A stretch of DNA of 64,000 nt from DASZIT01 sp036268775 (GTDB lineage: Bacteria; Actinomycetota; Acidimicrobiia; Acidimicrobiales; RAAP-2), in contig DATATM010000039.1 of NCBI GenBank assembly GCA_036268775.1, positions 65,463 through 129,462 of the forward strand, read 5' to 3'. Under the pieces are notes generated by a model. The model was not told the origin of the DNA and did no database searches. It worked only from the letters and a program-made list of their open reading frames with translations. Shown here piece by piece: positions 31,613-40,935 of this stretch. Both the position numbers and the translations under genes were made by a program. Within the stretch, counting starts at the first letter, position 1, and each line of letters opens with the position of its first letter.

Positions 31613-32902
31613 ATGCGTCGGTGCTTGTTGCTTATGGTCGTGCTGGTCATTGTATTGGCGGCCTGCTCGTCGAGCTCATCGTCGACCACCGCTTCGACCG
31701 GAGCGTCCAGCATCAGCGCGGCCCTCAAGGGCATCAGCGTGCCGAGCAACTTGACCGCCTTGGTTGTCACGCCGGTCGAACCGGGAACGTTCCCGTTCCT
31801 CGAAACCGACGGCAAGTACCACGTCGCCTATGACCTCATCATCGCCAACGCCTCCAACCAGCCGGCAACCCTCAACCGGCTGGATGTGGTCGATGCTAAG
31901 GATCCTACGAAAGTAATTGCCTCATACTCGGGCACGCAGCTGGTCGACCCAACCTGTCCCTTTGGTGACTGCAACCGCCTGCGCGAAGTAACCGGCCAGC
32001 CGGTCACCGACACCGTGATCGCTTCAGGGGCGAGCCGCGCCCTGTATGTGGACTTCACCTTCGATTCCCTCGCCGCGGCACCCAAGGCCGTGTTGCACCA
32101 CATCTACGGAACCGGCCGGAACACCCTGGCTGCCAGCCCCGGGCCCCTCGACTACCTCACCACGCCCTTCGACATTTCCGACGGCCAGCCCCTGGTCATC
32201 AGCCCACCACTGAAGGGCACCAACTGGGTGGCGCTGAACGGGTGCTGCGAGCCGGGGTTCCCCCACCGCGACGCCCTCCTCCCCGCCGGCGGCAAGATCG
32301 GTAACAGCCAGATATTTGCCATCGACTTCAAGCGGGCGAACAACCAGGGAGCCTTCTACACCGGCGACAAGCACCTGAACAGCAGCTACGTCGACTACGG
32401 AGAGCCCGTTTACGCGGTAGCGGATGGAACCGTCGTCGGTATCCTCGACGGCGTCGACGCCAACCCGCCGGGCATCCAGCCGATACAGATCCCGGCCGAG
32501 GCGGCGCAGCTGAAGATTCAGAACGCGGACGGGAACCACGTTGTCCTCGACCTGGGTGGCGGCGTCTATGCCATGTACGCCCACTTCCAGAAGGGTTCCA
32601 TCAAGGTGAAGCTGGGCGACAAGGTGAAGAAGGGCCAGGAGATCGCACTCCTTGGAAACACCGGCAACGCCAACGCATCGCACCTTCACTTCCAGCTTAT
32701 GGACAGCCCCGACTTCGTCACCGCCAACCCCCTGCCCTACGTATTCGACAACTTCGTGTACCGAGGTCAGGTGCCCCTGCAAGAGATTCTCGACGCCGAT
32801 AATTTCGTGTCCGGCACCTTCTTTCAACAGCGGCTCCAGACCGGGCAGCCGCGGACGGACCAGCTTCCCCAGAGCCTCGCCATTATCGACTTCCCCGGCT
32901 AA
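31613..32902 (+). CDS. Lipoprotein with M23-type peptidase domain
   Basis: A 429-residue lipoprotein: signal MRRCLLLMVVLVIVLAAC with lipobox LAAC at residue 18, then a Ser/Thr linker, a beta-rich N-domain (about 40-190) and a C-terminal M23 metallopeptidase domain (about 205-390). Zinc-site candidates are FPHRD...FAIDF for the first His/Asp and the closing HLHF pair in NASHLHFQLM; YAHFQKG supplies the third conserved His. It should cut peptidoglycan cross-links from the outer face of the membrane. Confidence 0.85.
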   Translation: MRRCLLLMVVLVIVLAACSSSSSSTTASTGASSISAALKGISVPSNLTALVVTPVEPGTFPFLETDGKYHVAYDLIIANASNQPATLNRLDVVDAKDPTKVIASYSGTQLVDPTCPFGDCNRLREVTGQPVTDTVIASGASRALYVDFTFDSLAAAPKAVLHHIYGTGRNTLAASPGPLDYLTTPFDISDGQPLVISPPLKGTNWVALNGCCEPGFPHRDALLPAGGKIGNSQIFAIDFKRANNQGAFYTGDKHLNSSYVDYGEPVYAVADGTVVGILDGVDANPPGIQPIQIPAEAAQLKIQNADGNHVVLDLGGGVYAMYAHFQKGSIKVKLGDKVKKGQEIALLGNTGNANASHLHFQLMDSPDFVTANPLPYVFDNFVYRGQVPLQEILDADNFVSGTFFQQRLQTGQPRTDQLPQSLAIIDFPG

Positions 32903-33064
32903 ACCCCGTTCGGCACCGGTCGGTATGGACGTTCAGGACTTCATGGGCCGATCGGGGAGCCAGTGCGCCACCTTGCGAAGAAATCGCGACCCCGAAGTGC
33001 CCGAAGTCGACGTCCCGGACGTGGTGCCCCGGTCCGGCGACGCCTTCGCCTTGGGTTGACCGGT

Positions 33065-33574
33065 TCAAATCGTTTCTGGCTCGAATGCGCTTACGACCTC
33101 GGCAACTTTCGCCTCGGCTTTGGCCATTCTGAGCGTTGCCATATCGAAGGCAGTCCGGAGGCCGGCGTCCTCGGAGACAAGGGCAAAGGTTGTGGCCGTG
33201 GCCTTCCCTTTGGAGATCTTTACTTTCAGACCCTCACGGGGCAGCCGTGCCAGTTCCTTCTTTATCTTCACCCGTCCCCAGAAAGGTTTCCACTTGAAGA
33301 AGTAGACCGAGGTAGCGGTGAGCGCCACCGCGAAACTCTGGGGAAGGCGGACGTCTTTCATCTCCCGCCGACTGACCTTTCCACGGGATGCGCCGGAGAC
33401 TCGGAACAGGTCCTCTCCGGCCCCGGCCAAGCCGAGATTGAATGCCTCCGCAGTGAAGAGCCGGGACATCGAGCCGACTGGACTTCCGATGGTGGCCAAC
33501 ACCAGAGGGCCATCGATCAGTGGTACAACGGCCTTCTCCAGGTTCTCTTGGTACCGGTCTCCCATCGATGCCAT
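33065..33574 (-). CDS. Hypothetical protein with possible PH-like fold
   Basis: A 169-residue basic protein. The middle, QSFAVALTATSVYFFKWKPFWGRVKIKKELARLPREGLKV, alternates strands in the manner of small PH-like domains and ends with a helical MAKAEAKVAEVV. No signal peptide or membrane span. Not recognised. It stands alone between convergent and divergent neighbours. Confidence 0.6.
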   Translation of the reverse strand: MASMGDRYQENLEKAVVPLIDGPLVLATIGSPVGSMSRLFTAEAFNLGLAGAGEDLFRVSGASRGKVSRREMKDVRLPQSFAVALTATSVYFFKWKPFWGRVKIKKELARLPREGLKVKISKGKATATTFALVSEDAGLRTAFDMATLRMAKAEAKVAEVVSAFEPETI

Positions 33575-33809
33575 TGGCGCCTCCAGCCGTGAGGTAGTCC
33601 TAAAGGTTGCCGTCGTCGGATAAACCTAGGCTCAACGCTGCACTGGTTCAATCCCCTGGAGCCGACCTCGTCTCGGGTCCGTTCAGAACCGAGTCCGGGT
33701 CCAGGCAGGGTTTCGTGGGACTTGGCTTTACCCGTCTCACCGGTTCGCCGATGTCTTGGATGAAGGAATCTGAAGTGGCGGATCGACAATTAGGACAAAG
33801 GGAGAACGA

Positions 33810-34715
33810 ATGCGCGAGGTTCACAAGGAACTGGCTCCGTATTGGCTCGGAGGGCTCATCGAAGTGGCCAGCGTGGATGGCGAGCCTTCCGATGAACAGC
33901 TCCGGATCATCCAGGGCCTCCTCCGCGGCTACTTCGGGATTGACTCCACGCTCGAGCTGGTGCCGCTGCCGGCCAAAGCCCTCCGGGAGATCATCGTCGA
34001 TCCGGGCTCACGACTTCGGTTGGTGCAGACCATGATCGTGCTCCAGTTCGCCCGCCATCCGGCCAGCGAAGAATTGGCGGAAGCGGTCGAAGCGTACGCC
34101 TCCGAGCTCGGCGTCAACGAACCCATGATGGTTGTCGCCCGGGACGCCGCTCAGCATTCCCGCGACTTGTTGATGGCCGACTGGGCCCGCTTCGCCCACT
34201 CGACTCCCACCGAGCCCCAGCTGGTGACCCAGTCGGAGGACGAGTTCTCGGCCCGGATCGAGGCGCTCCACCACTGCCCGGGGGGAAGTCTGGGTCGGGC
34301 CTTCATCGACTTCTACGACCGTTGGGGGCTCGAGCTGCCGTCAAGCTCAGTAGCGCATTCGGTATCCCTGGTTACCCACGATTTCTCCCACGTCCTCACC
34401 GGGTACCGGCCCAACGATGCAGTGGATGAGGTGGCGCTCTCGGCCATGTTGGTCAGCATGACCGATGGTGGTGATCATTTCAGTGCCTTGACCGCGTCGA
34501 TGGCCCTCTACGAAGTCGACCTCTTCGAAGTCCTGGAGATTGCCGGGACCAAGGGCGTCCTGGACCGACCCGGGGCCCCGGTGGTGTTCGCCGACGCCAT
34601 GCGTCGGGGGGCACTTTGCACGGCCGACATCGCCACCGTCGACCACCTGGCGCTGGCCGGGCAGCCTCTCGAGGAAGTCCGATCCCGGCTGGGGATCTCG
34701 CCGCGGGCAGCGTAA
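33810..34715 (+). CDS. TerB-like / Coq4-like protein
   Basis: A 301-residue protein. The C-terminal half contains HDFSHVLTGYRPNDAVDEVALSAML, closely resembling the metal-binding HDxxH...E signature of Coq4-type proteins. The first 120 residues (LIEVASVDGEPSDEQLRIIQGLLRGYF) resemble a tellurite-resistance TerB helical bundle. Coq4 acts in ubiquinone assembly elsewhere, but most Actinobacteria use menaquinone, so the substrate is unknown. Confidence 0.6.
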   Translation: MREVHKELAPYWLGGLIEVASVDGEPSDEQLRIIQGLLRGYFGIDSTLELVPLPAKALREIIVDPGSRLRLVQTMIVLQFARHPASEELAEAVEAYASELGVNEPMMVVARDAAQHSRDLLMADWARFAHSTPTEPQLVTQSEDEFSARIEALHHCPGGSLGRAFIDFYDRWGLELPSSSVAHSVSLVTHDFSHVLTGYRPNDAVDEVALSAMLVSMTDGGDHFSALTASMALYEVDLFEVLEIAGTKGVLDRPGAPVVFADAMRRGALCTADIATVDHLALAGQPLEEVRSRLGISPRAA

Positions 34716-34827
34716 TTCTCGACCCCGTCCGGTCCGACCCGGCCTCCGGTGGGGGCCAACCCGGGCGGGTAACGCCAACCCTCACTATGCTGTCCACGCC
34801 CACCCGGCGAAAAAGGGCGGTCACCGA

Positions 34828-35217
34828 ATGTTCGGCAATAAGAACAAAGAAGAAAAGGCCGAGCAGGTTGCCGCCGGAAGCGCCGAAGTCGACCGACTTA
34901 CCTCCCTGTCGGTGAACGATTTGGCCGTAGAGGTGATGAAGGCCTTCAGTGCGGATGGAGCCAAAGCCAAGGGAAAGGCCGGAACTCCGCCGATGCAGAT
35001 CGTGCAATGGCTAATGTCGTCCTATCCCTACCACCCCGATCTGCGACCGCTGGTGACCGCGGTCCTGGCCGGCTTGCAAGGGTTGGAACAGGCTGGACTG
35101 GTGAGCCTGCGGACCTCGGGGGTGGGCTCGGGTGGCCAGCTCTACCTGCTGACCGACGCGGGAAAGCTGGCGCTGGCCGACGGGTCGACCAGCAGTCATC
35201 TGCCTCCAGCCACGTAG
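34828..35217 (+). CDS. Hypothetical winged-helix-like protein
   Basis: A 129-residue protein. After a charged N-terminus (MFGNKNKEEKAEQVAAG) it reads as helices ending in GLQGLEQAGLVSLRTSGVGSGGQLYLLTDAGKLAL, a pattern like the wing of a small winged-helix domain. The upstream part of the frame is out-of-gene sequence and was dropped. No family recognised. Confidence 0.6.
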   Translation: MFGNKNKEEKAEQVAAGSAEVDRLTSLSVNDLAVEVMKAFSADGAKAKGKAGTPPMQIVQWLMSSYPYHPDLRPLVTAVLAGLQGLEQAGLVSLRTSGVGSGGQLYLLTDAGKLALADGSTSSHLPPAT

Positions 35218-35300
35218 TTCCGAACCGTGATCGCCGCGATCACCGACCCAGTCGCTGCCCGAATGAACGTCCTATGATCCCCAATCGGAAGGGAGCCACT

Positions 35301-36719
35301 ATGGGTGAGATTCTGATCGTCGGCGGAGGGGTCGTGGGATTGGGGCTCGGGATGATGCTCGCCCGCGATGACCATGCGGTGACCGTGCTCGAGCGAGATG
35401 CGCAAACTCCCCCGGATGATGCCAGCGGAGCCTGGGAGGGGTGGGAACGCAAGGGGGTCAACCAGTTCCGCCTACCCCATCTCTTTCTCTGTCGCTACCG
35501 CCAGATCCTCGAAACCGAATTGCCGGAAGTAGCCGCCGCCCTGGATCGCGACGGTGCCTTGCGGATTAATCCGGTGGCTGACGCCCCCGATTTCCTCACC
35601 GGAGGGGCCCGGGCCGGGGACGAGCGTTTCGAGATGCTGTCCGGGCGTCGCGCCGTTGTCGAGCGGTCGGCGGCTTCGGTCGCCGACCGGACCCCGGGCC
35701 TCGACATTCGGCGGGGGGTGGGAGTCGCGGCTCTGCTGGCCGATTCCGAGGCAATCAGTGGAGTCCCCCAGGTAAATGGGGTCCGCACCTCGGAGGGGGA
35801 GGAGCTGAACGCCGACCTGGTCATCGACTGCAGCGGCCGGCGGTCCGCCCTCCCGGCCTGGCTGGAGACGATTGGGGCTCGCCCGCCGAAGGAGGAACTG
35901 GATGACAGCGGCTTCATCTACCTGGGACGTCACTTCCGTTCCCGCGATGGGCAGTTGCCGGTTTCGCTTGGGCCCGCATTGCAGCACTACGGCTCCATCT
36001 CCGTGCTCACCCTCCCGGCTGACAACGGCACCTGGTCGGTTACCCTCATTGCCCGATCGGGAGATCGGGCACTGCTCGCCCTCAAGGATGTCGAGCGGTG
36101 GGAGCGGGTGGTGCAATCGCTGCCCACCGTCGAGCACTGGCTGGACGGCGATCCGATCGAGGATCGGATTGTGGTCATGACGAAGATCGAGGATCGGCAC
36201 CGGGACCTGATGGTGGATGGCTCCCCGGTGGCCACCGGGATCCTGGCGGTCGGCGATGCCTGGGCGTGCACCAATCCGTCGGTCGGACGCGGCGCCTCTA
36301 TCGGAATGGCCCATGCCCAAGCTCTGCGGGACACGCTTCGACAGGAGGGTCCCGATCGTCCCGGCGAGCTTTCGGAGGCCTTTGCCTCCGCCACCGCCGC
36401 CGTCGTCGAACCTTGGTACCAGTCCACGCTGTCCTTCGATCGACACCGCCTGGCCGAGATGGCGGCCATTGCGGATGGGACCGTCTACCAGCCGGAGGAT
36501 CCCTCCTTCGAGATGACCGCCGCCCTGTCACTGGCCAGCCTGCGAGACCCCGACGTGTTCCGGGCCTTCTTGGACATCGTGGGGGTACTCGCTCTCCCCG
36601 AGGACGTTTTCGCCCGGCCGGGAATTTTCGAGAAAGTCATCGAACTTGGCGCTGACTGGCGAAATGAAGAGGCGATCGGACCCAATCGGGATCAACTGAT
36701 GGCCATGGCCAGCGTTTGA
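35301..36719 (+). CDS. FAD-dependent oxidoreductase
   Basis: A 472-residue flavoprotein. The Rossmann motif ILIVGGGVVGLGLGMMLARDDHAVTVLERD is at the N-terminus, LVIDCSGRRSALPAWL is a middle FAD motif, and AVGDAWACTNPSVGRGASIGMAHA is the second flavin block with the D-x...P of aromatic-ring hydroxylases and halogenases. Fits the monooxygenase/halogenase-like group, but no halogenase WxWxIP motif is seen. It runs 27 bases ahead of an epoxide-hydrolase-like gene and probably shares its pathway. Confidence 0.85.
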   Translation: MGEILIVGGGVVGLGLGMMLARDDHAVTVLERDAQTPPDDASGAWEGWERKGVNQFRLPHLFLCRYRQILETELPEVAAALDRDGALRINPVADAPDFLTGGARAGDERFEMLSGRRAVVERSAASVADRTPGLDIRRGVGVAALLADSEAISGVPQVNGVRTSEGEELNADLVIDCSGRRSALPAWLETIGARPPKEELDDSGFIYLGRHFRSRDGQLPVSLGPALQHYGSISVLTLPADNGTWSVTLIARSGDRALLALKDVERWERVVQSLPTVEHWLDGDPIEDRIVVMTKIEDRHRDLMVDGSPVATGILAVGDAWACTNPSVGRGASIGMAHAQALRDTLRQEGPDRPGELSEAFASATAAVVEPWYQSTLSFDRHRLAEMAAIADGTVYQPEDPSFEMTAALSLASLRDPDVFRAFLDIVGVLALPEDVFARPGIFEKVIELGADWRNEEAIGPNRDQLMAMASV

Positions 36720-36746
36720 TTCCCATGAGAAACCGGAGAATGTCAC

Positions 36747-37559
36747 GTGCGTGCTGACAGCAGTGGAGTTGGGATCAACTACGAGGTGACCGGAGAGGGC
36801 CGACCGGTGGTGCTCCTCCATGGCTTTCCCGACTCCGGGAGACTGTGGCGCCATCAGGTTGGTGCCCTTGCCGATGCCGGTTTCCAGGTCATCGTCCCGG
36901 ACATGCGGGGCTACGGTGCCTCCGACCAGCCGGCCGAGGTCGAGGCTTACAACATCCTCTTCCTGGTCGCCGATATCGGGGCCGTGCTCGACGATGCCGC
37001 CGTGGAGAAGGCTCACGTGGTCGGCCACGACTGGGGAGCGGCGGTGGCGTGGGTACTGGCTGCCATCGCCCCCGAACGGGTCGATCATCTCGCCGCCCTC
37101 TCGGTTGGCCATCCCTCCACCTTCCGGTCGGGAGGCTTCGACCAGTTCGAGAAGTCGTGGTACATGCTGCTCTTCCAATTCGAGGAGATTGCCGAGCAGT
37201 GGCTCTCCAATGACGAATGGGCCAACTTCCGAGCTTGGGGTGGACATCCCGACGCCGATGCCGTCATCGCGGAGTTGGAAGCGAACTCGTCGCTGACTCC
37301 GGGCCTCAACTGGTACCGAGCCAACATCCCGCCCGAGTCGTATGTGGCGCCCCCGCTCGAGCTGCCCCCGATCCAGGCCCCCACCCTGGGGGTATGGAGT
37401 AGCGGAGACATGGCATTGACCGAGGGCCAGATGACCCGTTCCGCCGAGCAGGTGGCTGGCTCTTGGCGCTACGAACGCCTGGACGGGCCGGGCCATTGGA
37501 TGCAACTGGAGGTTTCCGACGAAGTCAGCCGACTGCTCCAGGACTTCCTGCCCAACTAG
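36747..37559 (+). CDS. Alpha/beta hydrolase, epoxide-hydrolase-like
   Basis: A 270-residue hydrolase. Oxyanion motif HGFPDSG near residue 25, nucleophile elbow VGHDWGA with aspartate (not serine) as nucleophile, and catalytic histidine in GPGHWMQLE. Asp as nucleophile indicates epoxide hydrolase or dehalogenase rather than esterase. GTG start follows GGAGAA. Coupled by distance to the upstream monooxygenase-like gene, which could make an epoxide for it to open. Confidence 0.87.
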   Translation: MRADSSGVGINYEVTGEGRPVVLLHGFPDSGRLWRHQVGALADAGFQVIVPDMRGYGASDQPAEVEAYNILFLVADIGAVLDDAAVEKAHVVGHDWGAAVAWVLAAIAPERVDHLAALSVGHPSTFRSGGFDQFEKSWYMLLFQFEEIAEQWLSNDEWANFRAWGGHPDADAVIAELEANSSLTPGLNWYRANIPPESYVAPPLELPPIQAPTLGVWSSGDMALTEGQMTRSAEQVAGSWRYERLDGPGHWMQLEVSDEVSRLLQDFLPN

Positions 37560-37682
37560 ACAACGGGGAGCCGAGCCTTCCACCACCGGGGGAGCCACCG
37601 GGACATCCGAGGTGTCGATGGGAAGCGCTGGGCAAGCCTTCTCGATTGGGACGCGAGCCTCCCGGCGTGGGACGATTCGTCC

Positions 37683-38369
37683 ATGCGGGTGCATCGCAGC
37701 TTCGCGTTTGTCGATGTCTCAGGCTTTACGGCCATGACCGAGCACGAGGGCGATGAACACGCGGTCGACGTCCTCAGCGCTTTCCGAGCCCTCTTGCGGG
37801 ACATCTGCTCCCGGCGGGGGGTGCGGATCGCCAAATGGCTCGGGGATGGCGCCATGTTGGTGGGGGTTGATACCGCTCCACTCCTCGCCACCATTCTCGA
37901 GCTCCACTACGTCGTCTGCGAGGTGTCGAGCCCGATTCAGAAGGTGTCGATCCGGTCGGGGATCACTTCTGGCGATGTGATCTTGATGGAAGGCGACGAC
38001 TACATCGGGCACTGCGTCAACGTCGCGGCTCGATTGTGTGACCTTGCCCAAGGCGGCGAAGCTCTGGCTGCTCCTTCGGTTATGGATGATCTTCCCCGCT
38101 GGGGAGTCGTCCTCGGGCTGAGGGACATCGCCCTCCGCGGAGTCGAACGGCCTATCCCCGCCACCAGCATCGGTATGCCCACCGGCAAGGTCGATCGGGT
38201 GCAGGATCCCATCTGTGGACTGCCGCTGTCGGAGGCAACCGCGGAAGAGACCGCACTGGATCCGCGAGGGGTCGTCGTCGCTTTCTGTTCACCCGGATGC
38301 CTCGACACCTGGCAACGGCGGCCCTCCAGTCCCAGCGCCGCGCTGGAGGGAAGTACCCCGGCCGGTTAG
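37683..38369 (+). CDS. Class III nucleotide cyclase-domain protein fused to YHS-like domain
   Basis: A 228-residue protein. Residues 5-165 form an adenylate/guanylate cyclase domain: FAFVDVSGFTAMTEHEGD carries the first metal aspartate, AKWLGDGAMLV the second, and GHCVNVAARLCDLAQGGEAL the transition-state Asn...Arg segment. Residues about 180-215, QDPICGLPLSEATAEETALDPRGVVVAFCSPGCLDTW, are a YHS-type metal-binding module. The join of a cyclase to a metal-binding domain suggests metal-controlled signalling. The stop overlaps that of the convergent transporter. Confidence 0.8.
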   Translation: MRVHRSFAFVDVSGFTAMTEHEGDEHAVDVLSAFRALLRDICSRRGVRIAKWLGDGAMLVGVDTAPLLATILELHYVVCEVSSPIQKVSIRSGITSGDVILMEGDDYIGHCVNVAARLCDLAQGGEALAAPSVMDDLPRWGVVLGLRDIALRGVERPIPATSIGMPTGKVDRVQDPICGLPLSEATAEETALDPRGVVVAFCSPGCLDTWQRRPSSPSAALEGSTPAG

Positions 38370-40696
38370 ACCAGCCAGCCCTGCCGCCTTCGTCGAGCGA
38401 AGAGGCTGGCGGAACCGGCCAGATCGACCTGGACTTGCCGCTGAGTCTCGAGGAGCTCGTCGGCCCAGAGCATCTGGAGGGTCGTGCGCAACCGATCGGC
38501 CCGATGCCGGTCGCGTGTGTCATCGAACGCCTCCTGCAGGACCGAATGCAGCACGTCGTCGTGGGCGGGCGGTAGATCGAGGGATTCACGCCGGTTCGTC
38601 AACAGTTCGGCAAACTCTTCGTACCAGCGATGGCTGGCGGCGTACGAGTCGCGCAGCACCGCCCCGGCCACCGCCACTGACTCCAGCTCGGCGAGGCCGG
38701 GTTCGGGCTTCACCGCCGGCAAAGTGGAGAGCGTGTACGCCGCCATCCGGATTCGGTTCGAGCCGGTGAAGAGACTGGCGACCGTATCGACCGGCACCAC
38801 TTTGGCCCCTCGCTCGACCAGGAATTCGCGGAAAGCGTCGTCCAACCGGAAATAGGCACGATGGGACGCCCGCTGGGCCGGGCGGGTATCGATCTCCCGG
38901 ATTGAGGTGGTCAACCGTTCCACCGCATCAGCCAGATACCCCGAGCTCTGGACGAAGGCGTCGGAGAGGGCCCGACCGAGCGCGGCGGTAGCGCCCCGGG
39001 GCCAGAACAGCAGTCCCACCACGATGCTCACCCCGCAACCGATGGCCACGTCTTCGATCCGGGTCAGGCCGACCTTCCAGCCGGTAGGGACGATGATGTT
39101 GAACAAGATGACCACCACCAGCGTGAATCCCGCCTGTCCGGCAGCGAAGGAGATCATGGACGGGGCGGCGCCCGATACCAGCACGGAGAGGGGAAGGAGC
39201 ACCCACAACAGCACCGGATTACTCCCCACCCCGATCATGATGGCCGAACCCACCAGGAAGCCCACCGCCGTCCCCCCAACGGCGCGGAGGGCGGTCGCCC
39301 CGGTGCCGAGAGCATTGGAACGCAGGACCGACAGCGTTCCGAGGACCACCCAGAAGCCGTGTTCGACCGCGGTGACCTCGGCTACGCCCACGGCCAGGGC
39401 GAGGCCCACCGCCCCCCGCACGGCATTGCGAAACCAAACCGAGTGGAAGGAAACGCGGGAGGCGAGACGACGGCTGAACTGGCGGGATGGCGCTTCGTCG
39501 GGTGGACCCAGCCTCCGATCACCAACCTCCTGAGCCCCGGCCAGCTCCAGAGTGGCATCGGCGACCAACTCGGTAGCGATGCCGAAGGCTCTGGCTCGAA
39601 AACTCGGGTCCAACGAGGAGGCAATCCCTCGACCGGGTTCTGCGGCTCTGACGTTGGCGTCTTTCCCGCCGGTTGACCCACCCGGACTGACGTCTGGTTC
39701 GATCAACATCGTGACATCGGCATCAATTTCCGTGGCGATCAGCCGGCCCAACCGGGCATTCGCGGCCCGGAGAGCTTCCACCAGTTTGGGATCATCAACC
39801 GGGTGAGCGTTCCGATCGCAGACGAGGGCTCCGCTCAAGCGCAGCGTCTCGGCCACCGTTTCGACCACGATTCGGACCGAGGACAGATCGTGCGAAGCGC
39901 TCCCGTCCTCTGCCAAGAGCGCATTGTTGGCGACCCATTCGACCCGCCCCACCAGCTTGGACAACGCAACGGCTCCCGCCGCCGACCCGGTGGGCGGATA
40001 GGGGGTCGCCGCGAACTGGTCCCGAAGTAGGGCCAGCTCCCGCTTGACTTCCTCATGGGCAGCGGGATCCGGATTCCCTTCCACCAGGTTCATGGCCAGC
40101 CGCCCGACGGCCGACGCGGTGGCCGACACCCGCCGGCGGAGATTGTCGTGCCAGGGAGTGGGCCAGACCAGCATGCAGGCGGGAATGGAGACGGCGGCCG
40201 CGAACACCCAGCCGACCAGGCGAGGTCCGATTGCCGACACCGGCTGGGCTACCGCCACCGGCAGCACAAAGGTGAGCAGGGCCGCCGTCGAGGCGGTGGC
40301 GGCCTGCGGGGAGATGATCCCGGCAAACAGCACGCAGAACCCCACCACCGCCATCACCGCCACCGCGGCAATCTTGTGGGTCGAGACGAGGGTGCCGAGG
40401 ACGATGAAACCGCTCCCGAACAGGAAGAGCCCGACGTAGGACTCCAGGCGAGTTCGGGGTCGGCCGGGAAAGTCGACCAGCAGCAAGAGGGCAAAGGAGC
40501 CGAACGCGCCGAACAGACTGGTCTGCGAGTTGGAGAACAGCACGTGGGTGAGTCCGAAGACCGCCGGCATCACCACCGCCGCCCGCACCGACCGCTTGAC
40601 GGCCAGGAATCCCGGGTCCTTCTTCCCGATCCATCCGGCCAGGCTTGACCGGGAAGGGGGGCGGGGTCGATGGGCCGCGATGGTCGGCTCAGTCAT
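38366..40696 (-). CDS. FUSC-family membrane protein (aromatic acid exporter-like)
   Basis: A 776-residue protein with two blocks of about six membrane spans (about residues 35-170 and 410-550), each followed by a large cytosolic helical domain, the architecture of fusaric-acid resistance/AaeB-type proteins. Clear repeated hydrophobic runs such as GPRLVGWVFAAAVSIPACMLVW and FTLVVVILFNIIVP are visible. Start set at MTEPTIAAHRP; the upstream frame is Cys/Gly-rich and unlikely. Substrate unknown. Confidence 0.82.
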   Translation of the reverse strand: MTEPTIAAHRPRPPSRSSLAGWIGKKDPGFLAVKRSVRAAVVMPAVFGLTHVLFSNSQTSLFGAFGSFALLLLVDFPGRPRTRLESYVGLFLFGSGFIVLGTLVSTHKIAAVAVMAVVGFCVLFAGIISPQAATASTAALLTFVLPVAVAQPVSAIGPRLVGWVFAAAVSIPACMLVWPTPWHDNLRRRVSATASAVGRLAMNLVEGNPDPAAHEEVKRELALLRDQFAATPYPPTGSAAGAVALSKLVGRVEWVANNALLAEDGSASHDLSSVRIVVETVAETLRLSGALVCDRNAHPVDDPKLVEALRAANARLGRLIATEIDADVTMLIEPDVSPGGSTGGKDANVRAAEPGRGIASSLDPSFRARAFGIATELVADATLELAGAQEVGDRRLGPPDEAPSRQFSRRLASRVSFHSVWFRNAVRGAVGLALAVGVAEVTAVEHGFWVVLGTLSVLRSNALGTGATALRAVGGTAVGFLVGSAIMIGVGSNPVLLWVLLPLSVLVSGAAPSMISFAAGQAGFTLVVVILFNIIVPTGWKVGLTRIEDVAIGCGVSIVVGLLFWPRGATAALGRALSDAFVQSSGYLADAVERLTTSIREIDTRPAQRASHRAYFRLDDAFREFLVERGAKVVPVDTVASLFTGSNRIRMAAYTLSTLPAVKPEPGLAELESVAVAGAVLRDSYAASHRWYEEFAELLTNRRESLDLPPAHDDVLHSVLQEAFDDTRDRHRADRLRTTLQMLWADELLETQRQVQVDLAGSASLFARRRRQGWLV

Positions 40697-40935
40697 CGAC
40701 CCGCAGGAGACATGCAGCCGACGGGCTCCACCGCCCGCCGGTCCGGAGTCCGTCAACCCAGCAGTCGAGGAACACCTGAAAACCGGCCACAGAGTAATCA
40801 TGCCCCGATCGGCTCGACCAGACCCAGACCCGGCTGGGCAAGGACTTTGACGGTTCCGACGTGACCAGCAACCTCCGGCCCCCAACGGCTATCCTTCCAG
40901 CTCACCCTGAACGACGTTCTGCTAGACACCTGAGG

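Noticed and set aside
35472..36446. Minus-strand frame over the FAD oxidoreductase
   Set aside because: Shadow of a strongly conserved flavoprotein gene.
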